The notes under the pieces are model-generated. The model worked only from the letters and a program-made list of their open reading frames with translations. It was not told the DNA's origin and did not search any database. DNA of 64,000 nucleotides, from positions 248,001-312,000 of the forward strand of contig CAWCOU010000006.1 of NCBI GenBank assembly GCA_963797335.1, in the 5' to 3' direction. Shown here one piece after another: positions 1-7,245 of the stretch. Every line of letters starts with the position of its first letter. Position 1 is the first letter of the stretch. Origin of the DNA: CAWCOU01 sp963797335 (GTDB lineage: Bacteria; Pseudomonadota; Gammaproteobacteria; JAURND01). The translations under genes were made by a program, and so were the position numbers.

Positions 1-339
1 TTAGCGGACAGCCCAGGCATTACCCTTTCTGGTGGTGAACGACGACGGGTCGAAATCGCCCGCGCCTTGGCGTTGGAGCCTCGTTTTATTCTGTTGGATG
101 AGCCTTTTGCCGGTATCGACCCTATTTCTGTCATTGATATTAAGCGCATCATTCTGCACCTACGTAACCGCGGCATCGGTGTATTAATCACCGATCATAA
201 TGTCCGAGAAACCTTGGATATTTGCCAGCGGGCCTATATTGTCAGTGAAGGTAAAATCATTGCTGAGGGTGCGCCGACTGATATTTTGGCCAATAAACAG
301 GTGAGAGAAGTATACCTTGGCCATGAGTTTGATTTATAA
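1..339 (+). CDS. lptB: LPS export ABC transporter ATP-binding protein LptB (3' part)
   Basis: LptB is the cytoplasmic ATPase of the LptB2FGC transporter that extracts lipopolysaccharide from the inner membrane. The frame is open from the first base, so the 5' end lies outside the window. Seen are the ABC signature LSGGERRRVEIARAL, Walker B with catalytic Glu (FILLDEPFAGID), the H-loop in LITDHNVRETL and the family-typical tail AYIVSEGKIIAEG...VYLGHEF. The PISVIDIKRII stretch is very characteristic of LptB rather than of LivF/LivG ATPases. The next gene is hpf; in many Gammaproteobacteria rpoN sits between them, but here there are only 133 bp. Identity is close to certain. Confidence 0.95.
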   Translation, partial: LADSPGITLSGGERRRVEIARALALEPRFILLDEPFAGIDPISVIDIKRIILHLRNRGIGVLITDHNVRETLDICQRAYIVSEGKIIAEGAPTDILANKQVREVYLGHEFDL

Positions 340-472
340 TATAGTACCTTCCTTGGATACTTGGATAAACTGCGGGATGAACCCACAGTATTCAAAGGCA
401 TTGATTCTAAACTAGAAATGTAAAAATATTCTCAGGTAGCACCGGTTTCACCCTTATTAAGGAATCACTCCT

Positions 473-757
473 ATGAACATACAATTTAGCGGTCCTGTGA
501 CCGACGCCTTAAAAACATTTGCAGAAGAAAAGCTTTCTCGATTAAAAAAATTTTCAGCCATCATCACCAGTATTCAGGTTATCTTTAAAGTGGAAAATAA
601 AATACGCCACATTGCCGAAGCCAATATCCATGTTCCAAAAAAGGAAATTTACGCCGAAGCAGAATCTGAAGACATGTACAAGACCGTTGATGCGTTAGTC
701 GATAAATTAAGTAGACAACTTTCCAGCTATAAAGAAAAAATTTCGGATCATACTTAA
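473..757 (+). CDS. hpf: Ribosome hibernation promoting factor, short form
   Basis: A protein of 94 residues, the usual length of short HPF/YfiA-family factors that bind the 30S decoding region and promote 100S ribosome dimers in stationary phase. It begins MNIQFSGPVTDALKTF, matching the family's N-terminal strand and helix, and lacks the C-terminal dimerisation domain of long HPF. The start is supported by AAGGA about 10 bp upstream. Its place between lptB and the PTS genes is the classical lptB-(rpoN)-hpf-PTS order, with rpoN missing. A strong hairpin follows directly, so it probably ends its transcript. Confidence 0.92.
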   Translation: MNIQFSGPVTDALKTFAEEKLSRLKKFSAIITSIQVIFKVENKIRHIAEANIHVPKKEIYAEAESEDMYKTVDALVDKLSRQLSSYKEKISDHT

Positions 758-764
758 CAACAGG

Positions 765-791
765 GGGAGTGCGGGGCGAGCCCGCACTCCC
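765..791. terminator. Perfect 11-bp hairpin after hpf
   Basis: An 11-bp GC-rich inverted repeat (GGGAGTGCGGG, loop GCGAG, CCCGCACTCCC) lies 8 bp after the hpf stop. There is no T-run on either side, so it may be an RNA-stabilising or attenuating hairpin rather than a standard intrinsic terminator. Confidence 0.55.
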
Positions 792-1069
792 AAGGAAAGG
801 TAATAGCTCAGGCACCCTATATCTTTGGCACAAACGCTAGTATTTTAGACGAGCTTGGTGAGAAAAATTTTCCCGCCAAAATCGGCAAAATACGAACGTT
901 TCCATCCTGGGGCTGAGCTGTTACAAGAAAAGACTTTTTCCATCTGGACAGAACTAAATGAACCCACAGCAAGCGTGGTGCACTCTGCTTTTGCACCATA
1001 CCACCCTTTTTCTTCGGAAAATAAAATGAACCACACCCCCTGCGTTGCCTTTTCTTCACGCTGACCCGC
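792..1069. other. Intergenic stretch between hpf and hprK without a recognisable gene
   Basis: About 280 bp. Short open frames exist on both strands (for example plus 855-1064), but none has a good ribosome binding site, resembles a known family or keeps the frame of hprK. It probably carries the hprK promoter. I see no clear repeat shared with the rest of the window. Confidence 0.4.
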
Positions 1070-1564
1070 ATGAATCTGCCCACCTCCACCATCCAACATG
1101 GCGTTTTCGTGAATGTCTACGGCATCGGCACGTTGCTTACTGGCCCCAGCGGCATAGGAAAAAGTGAATTGGCGTTGACATTAATCGATCGTGGCCACCA
1201 ACTCATTGCTGACGACGCACCTGAATTCTTTGTCCACTCAACAGGCATGATTATCGGTCGATCAACTCCCGCCCTCCGCCATTTATTGGCCGTACGTGGT
1301 ATCGGTATTGTCAATATCAAACAACTCTTGGGCGCCACAGCTGTTTGCGAACAGCAAATACTGTCACTCATCATTGAATTAAGCACCGAACCACCTCAGC
1401 AAGAACCCGGTGAACCCGCTTACCATGAAAAGATCCTCTTAAACACGACCATTCATCACACAACCCTGCCCTTCCAGGTGAATAGGCGCAACGAACTTTT
1501 AATTGAAACCCTCGTGCGCCACTTCCAATTGAAGCAGGCCGTATTATCGGAAACCCTTATATGA
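1070..1564 (+). CDS. hprK: HPr kinase/phosphorylase, short C-terminal-domain form
   Basis: 164 residues forming only the catalytic domain of HprK, as in many Proteobacteria; the N-terminal domain of Firmicute HprK is absent. Walker A GPSGIGKS is at residues 25-32, followed by ALTLIDRGHQLIADD, and the HprK signature RGIGIVNIKQLLGATAV is near residue 85. HprK phosphorylates and dephosphorylates Ser46 of HPr. The gene overlaps the following EIIA gene by 4 bp (ATGA), and HPr itself is next, so enzyme and substrate are in one operon. The start at 1070 has no clear Shine-Dalgarno site, but starting further downstream would remove conserved strand residues. Confidence 0.88.
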   Translation: MNLPTSTIQHGVFVNVYGIGTLLTGPSGIGKSELALTLIDRGHQLIADDAPEFFVHSTGMIIGRSTPALRHLLAVRGIGIVNIKQLLGATAVCEQQILSLIIELSTEPPQQEPGEPAYHEKILLNTTIHHTTLPFQVNRRNELLIETLVRHFQLKQAVLSETLI

Positions 1565-1959
1565 GTGTTAGTATTTTAATTATTTGCCATGATGAAATTG
1601 GCACTGCTTTATTAAATACCGTGAAGCAGACCTTTGGCAGCGAATTACCCTTGCCAGCTGCCACCGTGGAATTGCATGCCAATACCGACCCCGAAGTACT
1701 TATTCCTCGCTTGAAAAAAGTGGTGAAAGCACTGGACCAAGGGGATGGTGTATTGATTTTGACGGATTTATTCGGGTCAACTCCTTGTAATGTTGCCCAA
1801 CGAATTCAAGACTGCAAAACCATACGTATTGTCAGTGGCTTAAACCTTCCGATGTTGATTCGCGTGATGAATTACCCATCCTTGGATTTATTGCAATTGG
1901 CCGAAAAAGCCCGCACGGGCGGCCAATGCGGTATCATTGAATGCCAACAAAAAAATTAA
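1561..1959 (+). CDS. PTS EIIA component, mannose/sorbose family
   Basis: 132 residues, a complete single-domain EIIA of the mannose family. It begins MSVSILIICHDEIG, placing the phosphorylatable His at position 10, and contains the hallmark ILTDLFGSTPCN near residue 65. No EIIB, EIIC or EIID partner lies nearby, so a sugar-transport role is unlikely from context; it more likely ends a regulatory phosphorelay from HPr. It starts within the last codons of hprK and is followed 12 bp later by HPr, so the three are almost certainly co-transcribed and translationally coupled. Confidence 0.9.
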   Translation: MSVSILIICHDEIGTALLNTVKQTFGSELPLPAATVELHANTDPEVLIPRLKKVVKALDQGDGVLILTDLFGSTPCNVAQRIQDCKTIRIVSGLNLPMLIRVMNYPSLDLLQLAEKARTGGQCGIIECQQKN

Positions 1960-1971
1960 GAGGACAGTGAC

Positions 1972-2241
1972 GTGTTACGTAAAAAAATCCTGATCGCTAA
2001 TAAATTAGGCTTGCACGCCCGCGCTGCCGCTAAATTAGTACATTTGTCCAGCCGTTACGGCAGTGAAATCGAGGTTATTCGCAACGAACACAAGGTCAAC
2101 GGTAAGAGCATCATGGGTGTCATGATGCTGGCCGCTAGCAAAGGGACTGAAATTGAATTGCAGGTCGACGGCGAAGATGAAGCAGCCGCGATGGATGCCT
2201 TGATGCAATTGATCGCCAATCGATTCGGCGAGGAAGAATAA
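1972..2241 (+). CDS. ptsH: Phosphocarrier protein HPr (NPr-like)
   Basis: 89 residues with both phosphorylation sites visible: His15 in NKLGLHARAA (the site charged by Enzyme I) and Ser46 in VNGKSIMGVM (the HprK target). The start codon is GTG, preceded by AAGAGGA at suitable spacing. The last gene of the hprK-EIIA-HPr operon. Retention of both sites suggests real control by HprK. Enzyme I, the donor for His15, is not in the window. It could equally be called ptsO/NPr; the family assignment is firm, the symbol is a convention. Confidence 0.92.
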   Translation: MLRKKILIANKLGLHARAAAKLVHLSSRYGSEIEVIRNEHKVNGKSIMGVMMLAASKGTEIELQVDGEDEAAAMDALMQLIANRFGEEE

Positions 2242-2292
2242 AGCGGCGCTAGCATTATTCACTAGCGCATGTTATCGTTACGCCCTTTTTAA

Positions 2293-2383
2293 GGAGAGAT
2301 GGCCGAGTGGTTGAAGGCGCACGACTGGAAATCGTGTATACGCTAAAACCGTATCGAGGGTTCGAATCCCTCTCTCTCCGCCA
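2293..2383 (+). tRNA. tRNA-Ser (GGA)
   Basis: A class II tRNA of 91 nt with encoded CCA. The acceptor arms GGAGAGA and TCTCTCC pair fully, the anticodon loop is CTGGAAA between CACGA and TCGTG giving anticodon GGA, a long variable arm follows, and the T loop is TTCGAAT. The minus-strand toxin gene ends only 2 bp after the CCA. Confidence 0.97.
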
Positions 2384-2385
2384 GT

Positions 2386-2709
2386 TTATAATACTTCTAG
2401 AATGTGAGCGCCCCGCCTGGATCTAAACACAGATTCCCTATAATGCCTGATATGGACAATATAAAGGGTCTCTGAACTCACACGATAGCGCAAAATGTAA
2501 CCACCTGCACCGAAACGAATAAACAAATCGCGGTATAATGGTAACTCTCGAATAGGTTTGCCAACTTCCGGGAATTCAATTAAGCGATGAGCTGTTTTTT
2601 TAATTGTTTCAGCTGCACGCTTGGCAGCTTCAGGATTTTCTTGAGCAAGAAATTCTCTTAACCTCACCATATCCTCAATGGCACTGTCTAACCAAGTTAA
2701 CTTCCACAT
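2386..2709 (-). CDS. ParE/RelE-superfamily toxin
   Basis: 107 residues with the compact ParE fold pattern: MWKLTWLDSAIEDMVRLREFL, a central AAKRAAETIKKTAHRLIEFPEVGKPIREL, and a C-terminal YRVSSETLYIVHIRHYRESVF. ParE relatives poison gyrase and RelE relatives cleave mRNA; the FPEVGKPIREL and HYRES features fit the ParE side better, though target is inferred only. It overlaps the upstream antitoxin gene by 13 bp, the usual antitoxin-first order. The stop lies 2 bp from the tRNA-Ser 3' end, a common integration spot, so the pair may have arrived there by transfer. Confidence 0.85.
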   Translation of the reverse strand: MWKLTWLDSAIEDMVRLREFLAQENPEAAKRAAETIKKTAHRLIEFPEVGKPIRELPLYRDLFIRFGAGGYILRYRVSSETLYIVHIRHYRESVFRSRRGAHILEVL

Positions 2710-2987
2710 GGGGGTCTTTGGGTTTCTTTATCTGTTCCCCAGGTATCTAGCCATTGACTTACGGATTGATGACTGACTGTCTTGCCTGTCTCTGCTTCTT
2801 GCCAGCGAGTTAATGTTTCTTGAATTAATTGCTCTTTAAGTTCTTCTTCTTCAATATAACGAGTGATCGCTTCTTTCATGAGCCAGTGTGGTGAACGATG
2901 CTTAGTTTGTCCTAGACGGTCTAAGCGATCTTTAATTCCGATGTCCAACTTAACCACTTTAGTTACGATTTGACGATCAGCAGACAT
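2697..2987 (-). CDS. Ribbon-helix-helix antitoxin of the ParE-type pair
   Basis: 96 residues from the chosen start. The N-terminal strand QIVTKVVKLDIGIKDRLDRL followed by a helix SPHWLMKEAITRYIEEEE is the DNA-binding and dimerising ribbon-helix-helix pattern of CopG/Arc-type antitoxins; the C-terminal acidic, Trp-containing tail would wrap the toxin. The start at 2987 is preferred over an upstream ATG at 3011 because GGGAGGAG lies just before it. A palindrome 25 bp upstream is a good candidate operator for autoregulation. Function follows from fold and pairing. Confidence 0.83.
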   Translation of the reverse strand: MSADRQIVTKVVKLDIGIKDRLDRLGQTKHRSPHWLMKEAITRYIEEEELKEQLIQETLTRWQEAETGKTVSHQSVSQWLDTWGTDKETQRPPCGS

Positions 2988-3011
2988 AGCTCCTCCCATA
3001 ATTAAGAACAA

Positions 3012-3026
3012 TGATACTAAGTATCA
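3012..3026. promoter_or_regulatory. Candidate antitoxin operator palindrome
   Basis: TGATACTAAGTATCA is a palindrome around a central A/T base, placed just upstream of the antitoxin start. A further half-like element AGTAATACT follows at about 3030-3038. Ribbon-helix-helix antitoxins typically bind such sites to repress their own promoter. Confidence 0.55.
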
Positions 3027-3104
3027 CTCAGTAATACTAAAAATTCAAGCAATCATTTCAAATTTTTGTATCACCATTCTATCAAATGGTTACTCTCGTG
3101 GATA

Positions 3105-3194
3105 AAATTTGCTCATTACAGACATTTCCTCATTTTGAGCAAATTTATTCAGGCGTTAAATATGCTCATTATGGCCATTTCGCCAGGTTGAGCA
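3105..3194. repeat. Two direct copies of a TGCTCA...TGAGCA inverted repeat
   Basis: The first unit (3105-3146) has perfect 11-bp arms AAATTTGCTCA and TGAGCAAATTT. The second (3163-3194) repeats the pattern TGCTCATTA...CATTTC...TTGAGCA with shorter arms. They sit between the toxin-antitoxin promoter and the end of the oxidoreductase gene and could act as binding sites or as a terminator for it. Confidence 0.55.
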
Positions 3195-3195
3195 T

Positions 3196-4188
3196 TTAGT
3201 CATAGCTAATCACCACTTTCCCCTTGGCCTGGCCTGATTCTAGGAGGGCGTGGGCGTCTTTTACGGTTACTAATGAGAATACATGTGGATCGACCAAGGG
3301 TTTTAGCTTGCCTTCATCGGCTATTTTGGCTACTTCTTCCAATATTTTGCCATGTTCTTCACGGCGTTGATTCTTTAAAATCGGTAAAAGCATGAAAATC
3401 ACATGCAGGCTTAACCCTTTGCTATGCATAGGGGTTAAATCATGGGTGGAGCGTGCAGCGGTCGCTACGACAGCGCCATTTTCACTGGCTGCCAGTAAGG
3501 ATTTATCCAGATTGGGGCCACCGACGGTATCAAAGACAATATCGAAACCGCGGTTATGGGTGAGCCCGCTGAGGTAAGTTTCTAAGGTTTCTTCTTTTGC
3601 GTTAATGACTGTATCGGCACCTAGTGATTTGGCTAATGAAAAATCTTCGTCTCTGAGCACGGTCGTAAACACCTGAGCTCCTCTCCACCTGGCCAGTTGC
3701 ACGGCAATATGGCCCACTCCACCGATGCCTCCGTGTATTAGGATGCTCTTTTTATCGGTTAGCTGCGCTCGCTTAAATAAACCTTCCCAAGCAGTGATAC
3801 TGACTAAGGGCAATGCCGCAGCTTGCTGCATAGATAAAGAGCGTGGCTTATGGGCGATTAATCGTGCATCGGCCAACATATACTCGGCTAATGCCCCAGC
3901 TGTTCCTTTTAATCCGCCAGCGCAACCGTACACTTCATCCCCGACTTTAAACCCTGAGACATCGGGCCCAATAGCCTCAATTACACCCGCCACATCACCG
4001 TGTAAAATAGCTGGAAAATCAGGCGCAATGGCGCTCACTACCCCAGCTCTAATTTTACAATCGATTTGATTGACACTGGTGGCAGCGACTTTGATGAGCA
4101 CATGCCCCGACTTCAGTTCAGGCTTGGGAAGATCCACCCACTCGAAAACGGAAGGGTCACCAAATTGATTAATGATTTGTGCTTTCAT
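3196..4188 (-). CDS. NADP-dependent MDR-family oxidoreductase (quinone reductase/zinc-free alcohol dehydrogenase type)
   Basis: 330 residues with the two-domain medium-chain dehydrogenase/reductase layout. The N-terminal GroES-like domain includes SVNQIDCKIRAG and HGDVAGVIEAIG...GDEVYG, and the Rossmann domain carries HGGIGGVGHIAVQLARWRGAQV near residue 153. The catalytic zinc ligands of true alcohol dehydrogenases are not evident, so a quinone or enone reductase role is likelier. It is a single-gene unit; a TGCTCA repeat overlaps its terminator region. The substrate cannot be told from sequence. Confidence 0.85.
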   Translation of the reverse strand: MKAQIINQFGDPSVFEWVDLPKPELKSGHVLIKVAATSVNQIDCKIRAGVVSAIAPDFPAILHGDVAGVIEAIGPDVSGFKVGDEVYGCAGGLKGTAGALAEYMLADARLIAHKPRSLSMQQAAALPLVSITAWEGLFKRAQLTDKKSILIHGGIGGVGHIAVQLARWRGAQVFTTVLRDEDFSLAKSLGADTVINAKEETLETYLSGLTHNRGFDIVFDTVGGPNLDKSLLAASENGAVVATAARSTHDLTPMHSKGLSLHVIFMLLPILKNQRREEHGKILEEVAKIADEGKLKPLVDPHVFSLVTVKDAHALLESGQAKGKVVISYD

Positions 4189-4344
4189 AAGCTTTCCTCA
4201 TGTAGCATCGGATGCTTTATAGCTGATAGTGAGACAGTAGTGAGAAATATTATAGCTATAAGCATATTAGGCGCAAGTATGCATATGTGCGATAATATCA
4301 AAATATGTACTTAAACAAGGCAAGCTAATTTAGGAGTAATCTCG

Positions 4345-5034
4345 ATGAAAAAATACAGGATTCAATTACTATTTTGGCTATCCGCCTTTTGCTTTATCAC
4401 TGCCCAAGCTGCAAATATCACTCAGTTACGCAATCAACGCTATTGCGAAATTATTTTAGGTGCGCAAAACAAGGGGATGCTGCAGGCGGATGTTTACAGC
4501 ACAGTGGGATTAAATTCTTGTCCGGCCGAACTTTGGAATAAATTAGATACGACGGCCATAAAAACACAGACCCAAGCATTAGTCGTCAAATTAAACGGTC
4601 CTCGTTACTGGGTCATTGACGGTATGCAGAATTCAAGTTTAATTAATACCCACATCCAAGTTTTTCAAGGCATTGCCACGCGCCAAGCGGCCACTTTAAT
4701 GCTGTCGTGGCACGATTTTTTACGTGACCTCAAACCTTATCAATTACATGAAGTCATGCGTCAAACCACTTGGGTTTACCAAAAAAATAAACCTATTTAT
4801 GAACTTATCGACCCAGCCAAACACATTTATATTATGCAATCCTACAGCGTTCAAAAACAGAATCAAAACCTGGCAGATTTAGCTACTCTTGAAACTAAAC
4901 TTCATCTGCCAAAGGGTTGGCAATTTCGAACCCGGACCTTGACCCAAGACGCCTATTTCAGCACAATCAATGGTAAAGCCATTGTCATCCAAGATGATTT
5001 TTTAAATACTTATCAACTAGAAACACCGGCTTGA
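4345..5034 (+). CDS. Exported protein of unknown function
   Basis: 229 residues starting with a clear signal peptide: MKKYR, a hydrophobic stretch LLFWLSAFCFITAQA and a likely cleavage after AQA/AN. The mature part has cysteines near residues 34 and 60 that could form a disulfide, plus the block LVVKLNGPRYWVIDGM, which looks like a conserved core of the family. The ribosome binding site TTTAGGAG precedes the ATG. It stands alone and converges on mutM across a palindromic repeat. I do not recognise a function; a periplasmic or secreted location is the only supported inference. Confidence 0.75.
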   Translation: MKKYRIQLLFWLSAFCFITAQAANITQLRNQRYCEIILGAQNKGMLQADVYSTVGLNSCPAELWNKLDTTAIKTQTQALVVKLNGPRYWVIDGMQNSSLINTHIQVFQGIATRQAATLMLSWHDFLRDLKPYQLHEVMRQTTWVYQKNKPIYELIDPAKHIYIMQSYSVQKQNQNLADLATLETKLHLPKGWQFRTRTLTQDAYFSTINGKAIVIQDDFLNTYQLETPA

Positions 5035-5134
5035 CGACCAAACATTGTGAGATTACGCGTCAGCTAGGGCCTTCGTCGTGCCCCTTACGTCGTTCCGCGG
5101 CTTGTCTGCAGCCCCTCATGCCATGAACTGGCCC

Positions 5135-5225
5135 CGTCATCCCGAGCAAAGCGAGGGATCTACTGAATCAAGCACATTATTGTAGTGCCACATCAAGTAG
5201 ATCCCTCGCTTCACTCGGGATGACG
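5135..5225. repeat. Dispersed GTCATCCCGAG palindrome
   Basis: A long inverted repeat: CGTCATCCCGAG...GCGAGGGATCTACT at the left is mirrored by AGTAGATCCCTCGC...CTCGGGATGACG at the right. Related sequence occurs at 30691-30749 and decayed at 45350-45400. Lying between two convergent genes, it may also serve as a bidirectional terminator. Confidence 0.8.
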
Positions 5226-5233
5226 GAGTTCTT

Positions 5234-6052
5234 TTAAGAAGGTTGACAATTCGGGCAGTAAACTGTACTGCGATTGCTTAATCGCAGGCCGCGCAATTGT
5301 GTCGCGCATTGTTTGCAAGGCAGGCCTTCTCGGCCATAGACTGCGAGTTCAACGGCGAAATAACCGGCTTCACCCGCGCTGTTGACAAAATCTTTCAGCG
5401 TGGTGCCGCCTTGGCGAATGGCGCGGCGTAAAATGAGTTTCACTGCCTTCACCAAGCGATTGTGATCTGCTAATGTCAATTGCCGGGCCGGGGTCAGGGG
5501 ATGGATACCGGCGAAAAATAAGGCTTCATTGGCATAAATGTTACCGACACCGACAACGGTTTGATGATCCATCAAAAACGATTTCACCGGTAAGCTACGA
5601 GTTTTAGCCTGTTGCCAAAGATAACGTCCGGAAAAGGCAGGGGTTAACGGTTCACACCCCAAGTTTTTTAATAACGGGTGTTGATTGGGATTTTTTTCTG
5701 TCCAGAGCAAAGCACCAAATCGTCGCGGGTCGGTGAAACGTAATACCTTGCCATTGGCAAATACCAGATCGACATGATCGTGTTTCTCAGCGGGTAATTG
5801 TTGTTGTAGAATACGTAATCGACCAGACATGCCCAGATGCAAAATCACCGTACCCTGCCCTAACTTTAACAATAAATATTTACCACGGCGATCCACCTGC
5901 TGAATGCATTGCTGTTCTAAACAATGGATGATGTTTTTGGGCACCGGCCATCGCAATCCGTAATGCCGAATAATCACCCGCGAAATAACCTGCCCGACGA
6001 TATGGGGTTGTATTCCGCGTTTAATCACTTCAACTTCTGGTAATTCAGGCAT
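5234..6052 (-). CDS. mutM: Formamidopyrimidine-DNA glycosylase
   Basis: 272 residues, standard length for Fpg/MutM, the bifunctional glycosylase/AP lyase that removes 8-oxoguanine and other oxidised purines. The N-terminus MPELPEVEVIKRGI provides the catalytic Pro2 and Glu3; DRRGKYLLLKL carries the conserved Lys, the helix-two-turn-helix region has VGVGNIYANEALF, and the C-terminal zinc finger has four cysteines (CKQC and CPNC near residues 247-270). It is divergent from the lactonase gene, about 20 bp from start to start. Confidence 0.97.
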   Translation of the reverse strand: MPELPEVEVIKRGIQPHIVGQVISRVIIRHYGLRWPVPKNIIHCLEQQCIQQVDRRGKYLLLKLGQGTVILHLGMSGRLRILQQQLPAEKHDHVDLVFANGKVLRFTDPRRFGALLWTEKNPNQHPLLKNLGCEPLTPAFSGRYLWQQAKTRSLPVKSFLMDHQTVVGVGNIYANEALFFAGIHPLTPARQLTLADHNRLVKAVKLILRRAIRQGGTTLKDFVNSAGEAGYFAVELAVYGREGLPCKQCATQLRGLRLSNRSTVYCPNCQPS

Positions 6053-6072
6053 ATTTTTTGAAAGGTATGAGA

Positions 6073-7143
6073 ATGAATTCGTGGTTATTGATTGGCTGTT
6101 ATACTCGAAAACCCAATGCTGAGAAAGGAATTTATAGCTGCCAACTCAACAGACAAACTGGGGCTATCACTCCGGTGACTGTTTTCGAGGAATTGCCTAA
6201 CCCCAGCTTCCTGGCTTTTAGTCACGATAAACGCCGTATCTTCGCAGTCATGGAAACCAACGATTTCGCTGCAGGAAATTCAGGCGGAGTCTCCAGTTTG
6301 CAGTGGCATGACGAGACTGGGCAATTAACACTGCTAAATTCACAGGCAACTCAAGGTGCTGATCCTTGCCATGTGCGGGTAGCGCCGAATGATCGCGCTA
6401 TTTTAGTCACGAATTACGATGGTCAAAGCGCCACCGTGTTACCTGTATTCGCCGATGGTTGCATTCAACCAGTTAGTCAATGGTTTTCTTATCAAGGCCA
6501 TGGCGTTCATTTGCCACGTCAAGATTGCTCACATCCTCACTCCACTTTTTTTTCCCCGGATTATCGTTACGTATACGTGGCTGATCTGGGCTTAGATTGT
6601 CTGCACGCCTATCACTTCGATGCTCAGCAAGCGGTGCTGACAGTAACCGATTGGCAGTCGGTAAAAACACCGCCCGGTTCAGGACCACGGCACTTGGTGT
6701 CTCATCCCAATGGACAACTGGTTTATCTGATTAATGAATTAAGTAATACGATTATCGTTTACCGTTATGAACCAGACACTGGTAAGTTGCACCCACAACA
6801 AATGACGTCGACTTTACCCAAGGATTTCAGGGGTGAAAACACGGCAGCGGAACTGCAAATCTTCGCAAATGGCCGATTTTTATATGCCAGTAATCGTGGC
6901 CACAACAGCATCGCTATTTTTAAAATTGAAGCCAATGGTGATCTCAGCTGTCAGGGTTTTCAGTCGACACTAGGGCAAGGGCCCCGGCATTTTATGATAA
7001 CTTCGGATAATCACCTGCTTTTATGCGCTAATCAAGATTCCGGCAATGTCGTTAGTTTTTTCATCGACTCCCAAGGTGGACAATTAACACCGACGGGGCA
7101 TCAACTACAGCTAGAACAACCTGTTTGCCTCCTGGAGACTTAA
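6073..7143 (+). CDS. Beta-propeller lactonase (6-phosphogluconolactonase family)
   Basis: 356 residues from the chosen start, matching the seven-bladed lactonase family that includes E. coli Pgl (YbhE). Typical blocks are LIGCYTRKPNAEKGIYSC, NPSFLAFSHDKRRIFAV, DPCHVRVAPNDRAILVTNYDG, HPHSTFFSPDYRYVYVADLG and FLYASNRGHNSIAIF. The open frame begins at a TTG (6058), but the ATG at 6073 is preferred because AAAGG lies 7 bp before it. A likely role is hydrolysis of 6-phosphogluconolactone or a related sugar lactone; substrate is inferred. A CCCTCTCCCGC palindrome follows the stop. Confidence 0.85.
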   Translation: MNSWLLIGCYTRKPNAEKGIYSCQLNRQTGAITPVTVFEELPNPSFLAFSHDKRRIFAVMETNDFAAGNSGGVSSLQWHDETGQLTLLNSQATQGADPCHVRVAPNDRAILVTNYDGQSATVLPVFADGCIQPVSQWFSYQGHGVHLPRQDCSHPHSTFFSPDYRYVYVADLGLDCLHAYHFDAQQAVLTVTDWQSVKTPPGSGPRHLVSHPNGQLVYLINELSNTIIVYRYEPDTGKLHPQQMTSTLPKDFRGENTAAELQIFANGRFLYASNRGHNSIAIFKIEANGDLSCQGFQSTLGQGPRHFMITSDNHLLLCANQDSGNVVSFFIDSQGGQLTPTGHQLQLEQPVCLLET

Positions 7144-7144
7144 G

Positions 7145-7245
7145 ATCCCCTCTCCCGTTTGCGGGAGAGGGTTGTATGAGGTGGCTGCCAATTTAAACAG
7201 CCCTCTCCCTAACCCTCTCCCGCAAGCGGGAGAGGGGATTTTCGG
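7145..7245. repeat. CCCTCTCCCGC palindromic repeat
   Basis: Inverted repeats of the type CCCCTCTCCCG...CGGGAGAGGG appear twice, facing each other, between the lactonase and the MFS gene. The core motif is shared with the MITE-like elements at 11781 and 59702. The last codons of the MFS gene are read through this repeat. Confidence 0.8.

Noticed and set aside
585..833. Minus-strand open frame across hpf
   Set aside because: Lies opposite hpf, with no ribosome binding site and no protein-like composition.
855..1064. Plus-strand 69-codon frame before hprK
   Set aside because: Weak start context, unrelated to any family I know, and overlapped by two equal frames on the other strand.
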